Assembly: GCA_030671095.1 (NCBI GenBank)
Contig: DAOVAK010000014.1
Coordinates: forward strand, 1 to 16,062
Source: Deltaproteobacteria bacterium
GTDB lineage: Bacteria; Desulfobacterota; DSM-4660; Desulfatiglandales; HGW-15
DNA: 16,062 nt
Reading direction: 5' to 3'
The translations under genes and the position numbers were made by a program. The notes under the pieces are model-generated. The model made no database searches, was not told the origin of the DNA, and saw only the letters and a list, made by a program, of their open reading frames with translations. Positions 1 to 7,298 of the stretch are shown here, one piece after another; positions within the stretch are counted from its first letter, which is position 1, and each line of letters begins with the position of its first letter.

Positions 1-129
1 TGCTATAAATCGAAGTGCTGATTCAGTGTGAAGGTTTTCATTGCTCGCTTGCATTTTCCTGGCTCAAATTTAGGCATTTTAATCACTTTAGCTCACTTTT
101 TTCTTGATAAACGATGAGGAGGTTCCATT

Positions 130-510
130 ATGTCCAAACCCTACATACTGGTGGTTGATGATGATCCTGATCTGGTGGAAACGGTTGCCATGATGCTGGA
201 GAGTAAAGGGTGTGAAGTGGGCATGGCCTATGATGGTATCGAAGGTGAAGAGTCCATCAAGCAACGCCGCCCAGATCTTGTTATCCTTGATATTATGATG
301 CCCCGGAAGGACGGCTACGTTCTGTGCGCTGAAATGAAAGCGAATCCAGAAACACAGGATATCCCCGTGGTTCTCCTCACCGCTGTGGGTGAGGCGGTCC
401 CCACCACCAGATACAGCCATGCGGACGGCATGTCCACCGAGGCAGATGACTATATTCCCAAGCCCATCGACACCGAAGGTCTCTGGGAGGTAGTCAGCAA
501 CCTACTCTAA
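130..510 (+). CDS. Stand-alone response-regulator receiver protein (CheY-like)
   Basis: A 126-residue protein that is a single receiver domain with no output domain. The acidic pocket D10-D12, phospho-acceptor D54 (in LDIMMP), T84 and K111 (in PKP) are all present, so it should accept a phosphoryl group. A stretch at about residues 87-105, between the T84 strand and the K111 loop, is longer than in CheY. The start follows a strong GAGGAGG site 5-6 bases upstream. It lies before an ACT-repeat gene and a kinase/NtrC pair on the same strand, so it may be an extra phospho-acceptor or phosphate sink for that kinase; this is inferred from position only. Confidence 0.9.
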   Translation: MSKPYILVVDDDPDLVETVAMMLESKGCEVGMAYDGIEGEESIKQRRPDLVILDIMMPRKDGYVLCAEMKANPETQDIPVVLLTAVGEAVPTTRYSHADGMSTEADDYIPKPIDTEGLWEVVSNLL

Positions 511-512
511 TT

Positions 513-606
513 CCGGCAGGCAGTGGGCACTAACAAGTAGGGACCGATCAAGGGGTATAAGCCAGTTTACCGCTGCGTACTGCTTACTCCTTACTGCCTA
601 CTCGGA
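513..606 (+). repeat. Intergenic imperfect inverted repeat plus four tandem heptamers
   Basis: Between the receiver gene and the ACT gene, CCGGCAGGCAGT (513-524) is nearly the reverse complement of ACTGCCTACTCGG (593-605). Inside the right arm, positions 579-606 consist of four imperfect 7-base units beginning ACT (ACTGCTT, ACTCCTT, ACTGCCT, ACTCGGA). There is no T-tract, so it is not a typical intrinsic terminator. Function unknown. Confidence 0.5.
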
Positions 607-647
607 TGCTCCCCTGTCTCTCAAAGTGCCCCGGAGCCTGGTAACCC

Positions 648-1679
648 ATGACGCCTCAAGCCAGACTGGGTGGATTTAAGATCCTGAAGGACGTGGTCCG
701 GATCTCTATAATTTCCCCGAAACCGTCATCTGAATTTCTTGCCCACCTCTGCCGAGCAATTGCCGAGGAACACATAAATCTCCCTTTTATCACCGCAGTA
801 AATGACGGCCAGGCATGGGGCGTGAATATCATGGTGGACGCCTCCAATGGTTCCCGAACATCTCAATGCATCGAGCAGGAATTCGGACCCGTATTCACCA
901 ATGCCTCGCAAAGCGCCGTTCTTTCCCTCTTTCCCCACAAAAGCGATCCCACGATCACTGGATCCTTGCTCGAGGTATTTGACCAAGAAGGAATAGACCC
1001 GGATGGCTATGCCAATTCCCCCTCTGCCATCTCTGTGGTGTTGAAAAGGGGCATAGTCAAGAAGGCGAGTAATGCCCTCTTTGGCCCTTTCAGGTTTAGC
1101 GCCTATCGAACGCCAGCAGATTGGAAACTGGCGCAAAAGGGAAAAGAGCAACTCTATAAAGAAGTGGTCGCGTCCTATCAGGAAAAGACGCCCAAGGTCT
1201 ATGGCCTGGAGTATCAAGAGGGACAGGAATTCCTGCAAATAGGACTGATAGGCAGGCACATGGGACTGGTGGGTACGGCTTTAAAAGAATTCGCCCGACT
1301 CGGGCTCTACCTTACTTTTTTGGCCACCCGTCCCAGCCAGGAAAAAGTGGGAGACAAGTTATTTATCTGTCTACCCACATCAGAGGGCCATTCCAACACT
1401 GAGATTATAACTAGAATAGCCAGTGCGGTGGAAATAGAGACGATTTCTCCTGTGGCCACATTTGCCATGAATGGTCCACACTTTGGGGACCGCTACGGGA
1501 TAGCGAGTGAGCTACTTCATGCACTCAAGGAAGAAAAAGTTGACCTTTTGGGCCTAAACTGCACCATTGCCTCCATCATAGGGGTGGTCCCCTCCGCTCA
1601 AATCCAACGTGCTATCCAAGCAATACAGCAATGTTTTGAGGTTCCATCCATTACCAAAAAAGATCATTTATCCATGTGA
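648..1679 (+). CDS. ACT-repeat protein, related to aspartokinase regulatory domains
   Basis: A 343-residue cytoplasmic protein with no catalytic domain that I can see. I read four ACT-like beta-alpha-beta units at about residues 17-75, 90-146, 195-260 and 269-332. The last (AMNGPHFGDRYGIASELLHA, then an LNCTIASIIGVV strand and a closing QRAIQAIQQCF helix) resembles the C-terminal ACT repeat of aspartate kinase; the second contains SLFPHKSDPTITGSLLEVF and ANSPSAISVVL in the same layout. The family binds small ligands, usually amino acids, so a sensory or allosteric role is likely. The ATG at 648 has only a weak GGAG 11 bases upstream; GTG at 693 is an alternative start. It sits just upstream of the kinase gene, so a role in presenting a metabolite signal is plausible but inferred. 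Confidence 0.75.
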   Translation: MTPQARLGGFKILKDVVRISIISPKPSSEFLAHLCRAIAEEHINLPFITAVNDGQAWGVNIMVDASNGSRTSQCIEQEFGPVFTNASQSAVLSLFPHKSDPTITGSLLEVFDQEGIDPDGYANSPSAISVVLKRGIVKKASNALFGPFRFSAYRTPADWKLAQKGKEQLYKEVVASYQEKTPKVYGLEYQEGQEFLQIGLIGRHMGLVGTALKEFARLGLYLTFLATRPSQEKVGDKLFICLPTSEGHSNTEIITRIASAVEIETISPVATFAMNGPHFGDRYGIASELLHALKEEKVDLLGLNCTIASIIGVVPSAQIQRAIQAIQQCFEVPSITKKDHLSM

Positions 1680-1697
1680 TCAGGAGGATGGTGCGCA

Positions 1698-1769
1698 TTG
1701 CACTTTCACAACCACAATGATATTATTGCCAATGTGGGAAAACCTAAGATTTCCCCACAGTTAAACTAA
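1698..1769 (+). CDS. Possible 23-residue histidine-rich small ORF (TTG start)
   Basis: An AGGAGG at 1682-1687 right after the ACT gene's stop is followed 10 bases later by a TTG opening a 23-codon frame that begins with HFHNHND after the start residue. No other gene uses this ribosome binding site; the kinase start is about 110 bases further on. It may be a translated leader, a decayed gene start, or chance. Confidence 0.25.
   Translation: MHFHNHNDIIANVGKPKISPQLN
1733..1759 (+). promoter_or_regulatory. Hairpin in the leader of the kinase gene
   Basis: TGTGGGAAA (1733-1741) pairs with TTTCCCCACA (1750-1759) with a single bulge and an 8-base loop. No U-tract follows, so it is not a normal terminator. 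It ends 37 bases before the kinase start and could affect translation or mRNA stability. Confidence 0.35.
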
Positions 1770-1796
1770 TCAACCCCAGAATGTGGAGATCAATTC

Positions 1797-3332
1797 ATGC
1801 CTTACAAAAAGCCTTATACCATCAACATCGCGCTTGTGGGCGGGGGGGATCTGTGTAAAGAAATTCTTGAAAAGACCACCTCACTATATAGACAGGAGGG
1901 GCTTGATGCCGCCATTGTGGCTGTGGCTGATCCAGACCCCGCGAGCCCAGGCATGGCACTCGCCAACGAGCTAGGCCTCGTCACTTTCCTTGATTATCAC
2001 GAACTCTATGACCCCAAATACAACTTCAACCTGATTATCATTCTGACCCCTGAAGAGAGTCTTTTGAGAGATATACTCGAGACCAGGCCCCCGCGTATCC
2101 GTATCATGTCCTATCACGTCTTTGAAGTCTTCTGGAAAGCTATAGGTGTGGAAGAACGCAAGTTGAGAGACAGGACCCAGGAGATGGAGACTATTCTGAA
2201 CGGCATCCAGAACTTCATCTCTGTCATTAATCCAGATATGGAGATTGTTGATGTTAACGCAGAATTTCTAAGCCAAATGGGTGGTTCCCGTGAAGAGGTG
2301 ATTGGGAGGAAGTGCTATGAGGTCTTTCAGCAACGCAGCGATCGTTGTCAAGAGGGTGAAATTGTCTGCCCTCTTAAAGAAGTCATCCGCACCAAAAGGC
2401 ATACACGGCAAGTTATGACGCGCGAGAGATCCAGTGGCGATCCGAGCTATTTCGAAGTCAACATCTATCCTATTTGGGAAAAGGATGGCAGGATCTCCAA
2501 ATTTATTGAGATCAGTCGTGATATTACCGAACATAAAAAGGAAGAGGAGGAAATCACCCATCGTCTGGAGCAGATGGTCGAAGAACGCACCAGAGAATTG
2601 AAAGAAACCCACAACAAGCTGCTTCATCAGGACAAAATGGCCTCACTTGGCAAGTTATCCGCGTCGGTCGTCCATGAAATCAACAATCCCATAGCGGGCA
2701 TTCTGAACCTGATCATGCTGCAAAAAAGGATTATTCAAGAGGGACCCGTAAAGGAAAAAGAGATAAGTCATTTCAGTGGGTACCTGAGTTTAATGGAGAC
2801 GGAAACCAGGCGAATCAGTCAGATTGTCTCCAACCTGCTTGCCTTCTCTCGACAATCCAAAATGGAAATGAGGAGTCTGAATCTCAACAAGCTCATTGAG
2901 AAAACACTCCTGTTAAGTTCTAACCTCCTGAAAATCAATGGCGTGAAGGTTGAGAAGAGACTGGACCCGAACTTACCTGATCTCGTTGGGTCGGAAGACC
3001 AGCTTCAACAGGTTTTCATGAATTTTATTTCCAATGCTGCCGAGGTTATGGAAACAAATGGAGGCGGTCTCCTGAGCATAAAAACTAAACACTCTTTGCA
3101 AGATGGTAAGATCTTCGTCAGCTTTAAAGACACAGGGGCAGGTATTTCATCCGAAAACCTTTCTAGACTTTTCGAACCCTTTTTTACAACAAAAAAAAAG
3201 GGAAAGGGGGTCGGCCTTGGGCTTTCCGTTGCATACGGCATCATTCAGGAGCATGGCGGCTCCATTGATGTAAAATCAAAGGTGGGGAAAGGTACAACCT
3301 TTAAGATCGAATTTCCCATGAATCGCACATAA
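1797..3332 (+). CDS. Sensor histidine kinase with Rossmann-like N-terminus and PAS domain
   Basis: A 511-residue soluble kinase with no membrane segment. Residues 8-118 look like a nucleotide-binding Rossmann domain: strand INIALVGGGD (glycine-rich turn 15-17), strand VAVADPDP (42-48), an MALANELGL helix, then a hydrophobic NLIIILTP strand. Residues about 132-245 are a PAS domain with cysteines C173, C184 and C191. A coiled coil (245-282) leads to the HisKA domain with phospho-acceptor H293 in VHEINNP, then an HATPase domain with N413, DTGAG (445-449) and GVGLGLS (471-477). It should autophosphorylate and signal to the NtrC-type regulator, whose gene begins 28 bases downstream. The glycine loop is GGGD rather than a full GxGxxG, so the N-terminal domain may bind a ligand rather than act as an enzyme. 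The ATG follows only a weak GTGGAG site. Confidence 0.93.
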   Translation: MPYKKPYTINIALVGGGDLCKEILEKTTSLYRQEGLDAAIVAVADPDPASPGMALANELGLVTFLDYHELYDPKYNFNLIIILTPEESLLRDILETRPPRIRIMSYHVFEVFWKAIGVEERKLRDRTQEMETILNGIQNFISVINPDMEIVDVNAEFLSQMGGSREEVIGRKCYEVFQQRSDRCQEGEIVCPLKEVIRTKRHTRQVMTRERSSGDPSYFEVNIYPIWEKDGRISKFIEISRDITEHKKEEEEITHRLEQMVEERTRELKETHNKLLHQDKMASLGKLSASVVHEINNPIAGILNLIMLQKRIIQEGPVKEKEISHFSGYLSLMETETRRISQIVSNLLAFSRQSKMEMRSLNLNKLIEKTLLLSSNLLKINGVKVEKRLDPNLPDLVGSEDQLQQVFMNFISNAAEVMETNGGGLLSIKTKHSLQDGKIFVSFKDTGAGISSENLSRLFEPFFTTKKKGKGVGLGLSVAYGIIQEHGGSIDVKSKVGKGTTFKIEFPMNRT

Positions 3333-3360
3333 CACTCGCTGGTTCAAAACGGAGGTTCTC

Positions 3361-4704
3361 ATGCAGAGCGCCAAGATCCTCATTGTAGATGACGAACTGA
3401 TCATGCGAGAATCGCTGGCTGACTGGCTTGAACGGGATGGTCACGACGTGGAAAAGACGGCTAGCGGAGAAGAGACCCTGGAAATATTAAAGGAATCCCG
3501 TTTTGATATTCTTCTCGTTGATATCAAGATGGAAGGGATGAGCGGGCTGGACGTTCTGAAGCAAGTCAAGGAGAGTGATCCCGATGTGGCAATTGTCATG
3601 ATTACCGCCTATGGTTCAATCGCCACGGCCATAGAGGCTATGAAGAACGGGGCCTATGATTATCTGCTAAAACCCTTTGAACCTGATGAATTGGGCATAT
3701 TGATTGAAAAGATCATCGAACATCAGGCGCAGGTTCGGGAAAACATCTTTCTGAAACAGCAATACGAAGATCGAACCCGGTTTGAAAGTATGATCGGCCA
3801 ATCCAGGGCCATGCAGGAGGTCTTCGATCTCATTGGGGACATCGCCCCCGTGGGCTCCACCATCCTGATTACTGGTGACACCGGCACAGGCAAAGAATTG
3901 GCAGCCAAGGCCATCCATACGAACAGCCCCCGTTGCGAGGGTCCCTTTGTCTCTGTGAATTGTGGTGGCATCCCCGAACACCTCATGGAAAGTGAATTGT
4001 TTGGCCATCAAAAGGGGGCCTTTACGGACGCCAAGACAACTAAGAAGGGACGCTTGGAACTGGCCCATGCCGGCACCCTCCTTTTAGACGAAATCGGGGA
4101 GATTAGCATGCGAATGCAGATTGACCTTCTTCGGGTGCTAGAAGACCATGTATTTTACAGGGTAGGAGGCACCCAGCCCATTGAAACGGATTTCAGGGTC
4201 CTCGCTGCAACCAACAAGAATCTTGAAGAGGCCATCAAAGAGGGAACCTTTCGCGAAGACCTTTATTATCGGCTGAATGTGATCTCCTTCCGTATGCCCT
4301 CCCTTAGTGAACGCAAAGAAGATATTCCTCTTCTGGCAGAACACTTTCTTCATCGTTTCTCCCAAGAGACCAACAAGGCCGTAGACCTCATCAGCCGGGA
4401 GGCCATGGATGAAATGATGCTTTATGAGTGGCCTGGAAATGTGAGAGAGCTGGAGAATGCGATCGAAAGAGCGGTGGTTGTGAGCAAGGGGCGCAAGCTC
4501 ATACCAGAGGATTTACCTATATTCCGTCCTGAATACCTCACCTCCCCTCTTGATAACACCCTCCTCGAAGTGGAAAAAGCGCACGTTAACCGGATACTCA
4601 AAGAGAACCAGTGGAATGTAGCCAAGAGTGCAAAAATACTAGGCATTGATCGCTCCACACTCTACAACAAAATCAAGCGGCACAACATTCGTAAGGCATC
4701 TTGA
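3361..4704 (+). CDS. Sigma-54-dependent NtrC-family response regulator
   Basis: A 447-residue three-part activator. The receiver domain (1-120) has D10/D11, phospho-acceptor D54, T82 and K104. The AAA+ domain (142-380) has Walker A GDTGTGKE (172-179), the sigma-54 contact loop GAFTDA (219-224), Walker B TLLLDE (239-244) and the REDLYYRLNV arginine-finger region (298-307). A Fis-type helix-turn-helix occupies about 405-441. All key motifs are intact, so it should open sigma-54 promoters when phosphorylated. A GGAGG site lies 6 bases before the ATG. It is paired with the kinase immediately upstream. The nearest matching target is the sigma-54 promoter at 7341-7355 ahead of the GcvH-like genes; that link is inferred. 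Confidence 0.96.
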   Translation: MQSAKILIVDDELIMRESLADWLERDGHDVEKTASGEETLEILKESRFDILLVDIKMEGMSGLDVLKQVKESDPDVAIVMITAYGSIATAIEAMKNGAYDYLLKPFEPDELGILIEKIIEHQAQVRENIFLKQQYEDRTRFESMIGQSRAMQEVFDLIGDIAPVGSTILITGDTGTGKELAAKAIHTNSPRCEGPFVSVNCGGIPEHLMESELFGHQKGAFTDAKTTKKGRLELAHAGTLLLDEIGEISMRMQIDLLRVLEDHVFYRVGGTQPIETDFRVLAATNKNLEEAIKEGTFREDLYYRLNVISFRMPSLSERKEDIPLLAEHFLHRFSQETNKAVDLISREAMDEMMLYEWPGNVRELENAIERAVVVSKGRKLIPEDLPIFRPEYLTSPLDNTLLEVEKAHVNRILKENQWNVAKSAKILGIDRSTLYNKIKRHNIRKAS

Positions 4705-5291
4705 TTTCTCTAACGGGACATACCATCCTCATTTCCCCTATTGGAGATTCTGAGACTGAACTTTACAACCCGATCAGCCGTGAAGTCAGCCGGATATATG
4801 GCTACCCCACCGAAGTCATGCCCCTCCTGCAGGATGTGGATTTTGCCTTTGATGCAGGGCGTAATCAGTATTATTCCACAATGATTCTGGAGAAGCTGGC
4901 CATAAAGGCACCCTCCCGTGCATTAAAGACGCTTGCAATAACCCATGTGGACCTTTTTATCCCAGTTCTCACCCATGTTTACGGAGAAGCACAGTTGGGT
5001 GGAAAAACCTGCATTATATCCATCTATCGACTCAAGGAAGGCCTTCCCGCTTTCGACCCCCAAGAAGTATTTCTCCAACGGGTTGTCAAAGAGGCTATCC
5101 ATGAACTGGGGCACACCTTCAATCTCCGCCATTGTCCGGATCACACCTGCCTCATGCATTACTGCCGCAGTGAGAGAGACGTGGACCGAAAATCAGACGA
5201 CCTCTGCCGACATTGTAAGGTCCTCCTGGAGGATGAACTTAAAAAAGGCCGACGGGAGAGTAATCCGCCGGCCCTACGGAGGGATTCCTAG
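4701..5291 (+). CDS. amzA: Archaemetzincin-type zinc metalloprotease (peptidase family M54)
   Basis: A 196-residue predicted cytoplasmic aminopeptidase-like protein. It has the metzincin site HELGHTFNLRH (H134, E135, H138, H144) followed directly by the family's structural-zinc cysteines: C145, C150, then CRHC at 169-172. The HExxHxxGxxHC-x4-C signature with a trailing CxxC is diagnostic of archaemetzincin. The start is TTG, overlapping the regulator's TGA (TTGA, 4701-4704), which implies translational coupling. The first in-frame ATG (4818) would remove the core strand TILISPIGD, so the TTG start is preferred. The last 16 or so residues are basic and polar and are encoded by the opposite strand's terminator. 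Physiological substrates of bacterial members are not known to me. Confidence 0.9.
   Translation: MISLTGHTILISPIGDSETELYNPISREVSRIYGYPTEVMPLLQDVDFAFDAGRNQYYSTMILEKLAIKAPSRALKTLAITHVDLFIPVLTHVYGEAQLGGKTCIISIYRLKEGLPAFDPQEVFLQRVVKEAIHELGHTFNLRHCPDHTCLMHYCRSERDVDRKSDDLCRHCKVLLEDELKKGRRESNPPALRRDS
5241..5273 (-). terminator. Intrinsic terminator of the GcvH-like genes, inside the amzA 3' end
   Basis: Read on the minus strand: GGCCGGCGG, a 9-base loop, CCGTCGGCC, then TTTTTT. The 9-bp stem has one mismatch and is followed at once by six T residues. It starts 37 bases after the stop of the GcvH-like gene and lies within the coding sequence of the convergent archaemetzincin gene. Confidence 0.8.
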
Positions 5292-5309
5292 CACTTTGTA
5301 GTGAGTGTC

Positions 5310-6236
5310 TTAGCTTTTGAGGAAGATCTTGGTTAGCCTTTCCCAGCCAAGTTGGGGCATTTGACCGTAAATATCCTGGCTCAAATCGCCACCGTCAGCG
5401 GCTAGAGGCCCTGCCACCTCTTCTATGACCTCATAGAGGCGCTCTACCTCGCCTTCCATAAAATCTCCGGTCTCCTTGTTGATAACAAGGTTTTTCAAGT
5501 CCCCACGCAGGTTATTGCAGTGAACGCTCATGACCCATCCTGCCGAGTAAGGATCTTGATTGGCCAGGTCGCCCTCTTCTCTTAGCGTAGGGTTAATGGC
5601 GGTCACGACACCGCTTACAGGGGAGAGGAACCTTGCTTGATGCTCAGCTCTCGATACACCAATATCTGCCCTTCCCTGTTTTACTTCCTTGCCCATGAGG
5701 GGGGCCTCAATGCGATCTAATGGGCCCAGAAGGCGCAAGGCGAACTCGTCTATTCCGACCCTTACCGAGGAACCCTCTTCCACCTTTATCCAGGTATGTC
5801 CCGGGTGGAAGTAATATCCTTGTGGAACTTTAAATCCTTCTATGTCCAGCACGTCGACCGGACTCACCACAGCATGCACGCTATATTGGTCATTAAAATA
5901 TTGATCAAAATCACAGTTAGCGCACTTATAGTCATTGGTACACAGCTTGAATTCAATTCGTCCTTTCATGTGGTGGACGCAAGGTCGCTTCGTTGCAGGC
6001 TGGGACCTCAGCCTCTGCTGCCACGAAACAATTTGACCTCGCTTTCCCTTGGGAACTGCACCCTCCTGTTTCAGGCTGAGGTTCTCATCGCTAACGCGTC
6101 GCATGATCCTATCAAAACGACAAGAGGGGCAGTCGTACTTGATCTGACAAAGCTTTCTCGAAACCACCCCAGCCTGCATCCAGATACAAGGGTGTCGTTC
6201 CTCTGCTGAGACGCTCTTTAAACGGGTTGATTCCAT
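5310..6236 (-). CDS. Cysteine-rich GcvH-like protein, second tandem copy
   Basis: A 308-residue protein in three parts. First, two copies of C-x12-C-x5-C-x2-C followed by FD (C17/C30/C36/C39 and C86/C99/C105/C108) suggest two metal or Fe-S sites. Second, a GcvH-like barrel spans about 139-240 (GYYFHPGHTWIKVEEGSSVRVGIDEFA, given here by its ends at 140-166; SPVSG at 205-209). Aligned without gaps, the lipoyl-lysine position is E198, and there is no lysine between 186 and 248, so it should not be lipoylated. Third, a C-terminal module (262-308) contains AGPLAADGGDL and PQLGWERLTK. The start has TAGGAGG about 8 bases upstream. It lies 54 bases after its paralogue, probably in one transcript. Glycine cleavage activity is unlikely; function unknown. 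Confidence 0.85.
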   Translation of the reverse strand: MESTRLKSVSAEERHPCIWMQAGVVSRKLCQIKYDCPSCRFDRIMRRVSDENLSLKQEGAVPKGKRGQIVSWQQRLRSQPATKRPCVHHMKGRIEFKLCTNDYKCANCDFDQYFNDQYSVHAVVSPVDVLDIEGFKVPQGYYFHPGHTWIKVEEGSSVRVGIDEFALRLLGPLDRIEAPLMGKEVKQGRADIGVSRAEHQARFLSPVSGVVTAINPTLREEGDLANQDPYSAGWVMSVHCNNLRGDLKNLVINKETGDFMEGEVERLYEVIEEVAGPLAADGGDLSQDIYGQMPQLGWERLTKIFLKS

Positions 6237-6290
6237 GTGACGCTCCTCCTACCATTTCCTTTTTTGAAAGGACTGCTTAAGGTTTCTGTA

Positions 6291-7289
6291 TCACGTCTTG
6301 AGAAAAGTCTTGGTCAGGTTCTTCCAGCCCAGCTGCGGGAGATTTCCAAAGATATCCCCACTCAGATGACCACCGTCCACGGCCATAGGTCCGGCCACCT
6401 GCTCGATCATGCTTTCCAACTTAGTCACTTCACCATTTATCCACCCCATGCTATCCGTGTCAGTCATAAGGTCCTTGACCGTGCCTTTTATCTCCGGATT
6501 GCGAACCACGAAAAGCCAGCCATCTTCATAGGGCCCCTCGCTGGCCAGTTTGGGCCTCTCTCTTACTTCTGAATTGACCTCCACAATGACCCCGCCAATG
6601 GGTGAGAGAACATCGGCCAAGTTATCATTTCGCTTGAGGCCCCAGCCCGCTTTCTCCTTGTCCAGTTCCTTGCCCATTAGGGGGAGATCCAGGGCATCTG
6701 GACTTCCAAGCAGCTTAAGTGAGAAGTCATCCATCCCCACCCGAATATATCCGCCGCTCTCTATCCTCGCCCAGGTATGCCCGTTATGGTAGTAGTAGCC
6801 CATAGGGACCCGGAAACCTTTGACCTCTTGCACTTCGTACGGGACGGTCATGGTTTTTGTGGACCAGACATCCTCAAAGAACTGATCAAAATCACATTTG
6901 GAGCACTCGTAGTCGTAGGCGCACCTTCTTTTCTCGATCCGGTTGGTCAAGCTGTGCCGACAGATTCTATCCAAACTCTCCCTCGTGCGCATGGCATCCT
7001 GCCAGCTGATTTGCTTTCCTCGCGCCACATTTTTCCGCATGCCCTGATCATATTTGCAGGTGGTGCAGTCTCCAAAGTTATTACAGTTCTTGAATTCCAC
7101 CACCCCAGCCTGCATCCAGATACATGGGTTGGCTGTCTCGGCGCGTTTATCTGGTTTCACCATCCAAACCTGACCGCCTAAAACCGCGCCGATTCCACTC
7201 TCTGCTCCCAGGTCCTGGCCACTCCCCTTCTGATATGACGATCCATAGCCCAAACGACTTCTTCGCTCTTCTTTCCTTTTTTCATCCAT
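6291..7289 (-). CDS. Cysteine-rich GcvH-like protein, first tandem copy
   Basis: A 332-residue paralogue of the next gene. After a basic, low-complexity N-terminus it carries the same two modules C-x12-C-x5-C-x2-C (C56/C69/C75/C78 and C110/C123/C129/C132), a GcvH-like barrel (about 163-262, with GYYYHNGHTWARI and SPIGG at 229-233) and the C-terminal module with AGPMAVDGGHL and PQLGWKNLTK. The lipoyl-lysine position is D222, so it too lacks the modification site. I chose ATG 7289 because AAGGAG sits 8 bases upstream of it; a GTG at 7298 overlaps that site. A sigma-54 promoter lies about 55 bases upstream. It may be a metal, Fe-S or redox carrier or scaffold protein; this is inference. Confidence 0.85.
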   Translation of the reverse strand: MDEKRKEERRSRLGYGSSYQKGSGQDLGAESGIGAVLGGQVWMVKPDKRAETANPCIWMQAGVVEFKNCNNFGDCTTCKYDQGMRKNVARGKQISWQDAMRTRESLDRICRHSLTNRIEKRRCAYDYECSKCDFDQFFEDVWSTKTMTVPYEVQEVKGFRVPMGYYYHNGHTWARIESGGYIRVGMDDFSLKLLGSPDALDLPLMGKELDKEKAGWGLKRNDNLADVLSPIGGVIVEVNSEVRERPKLASEGPYEDGWLFVVRNPEIKGTVKDLMTDTDSMGWINGEVTKLESMIEQVAGPMAVDGGHLSGDIFGNLPQLGWKNLTKTFLKT

Positions 7290-7298
7290 TTCTCTCAC

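Noticed and set aside
5310..7289. Calling the two proteins glycine cleavage H proteins (gcvH)
   Set aside because: The lipoyl lysine is absent in both, they are more than twice the usual length, and no gcvT or gcvP gene is nearby.
7290..7298. GTG 7298 as the start of the first GcvH-like gene
   Set aside because: It overlaps the AAGGAG ribosome binding site, which is correctly spaced for ATG 7289.
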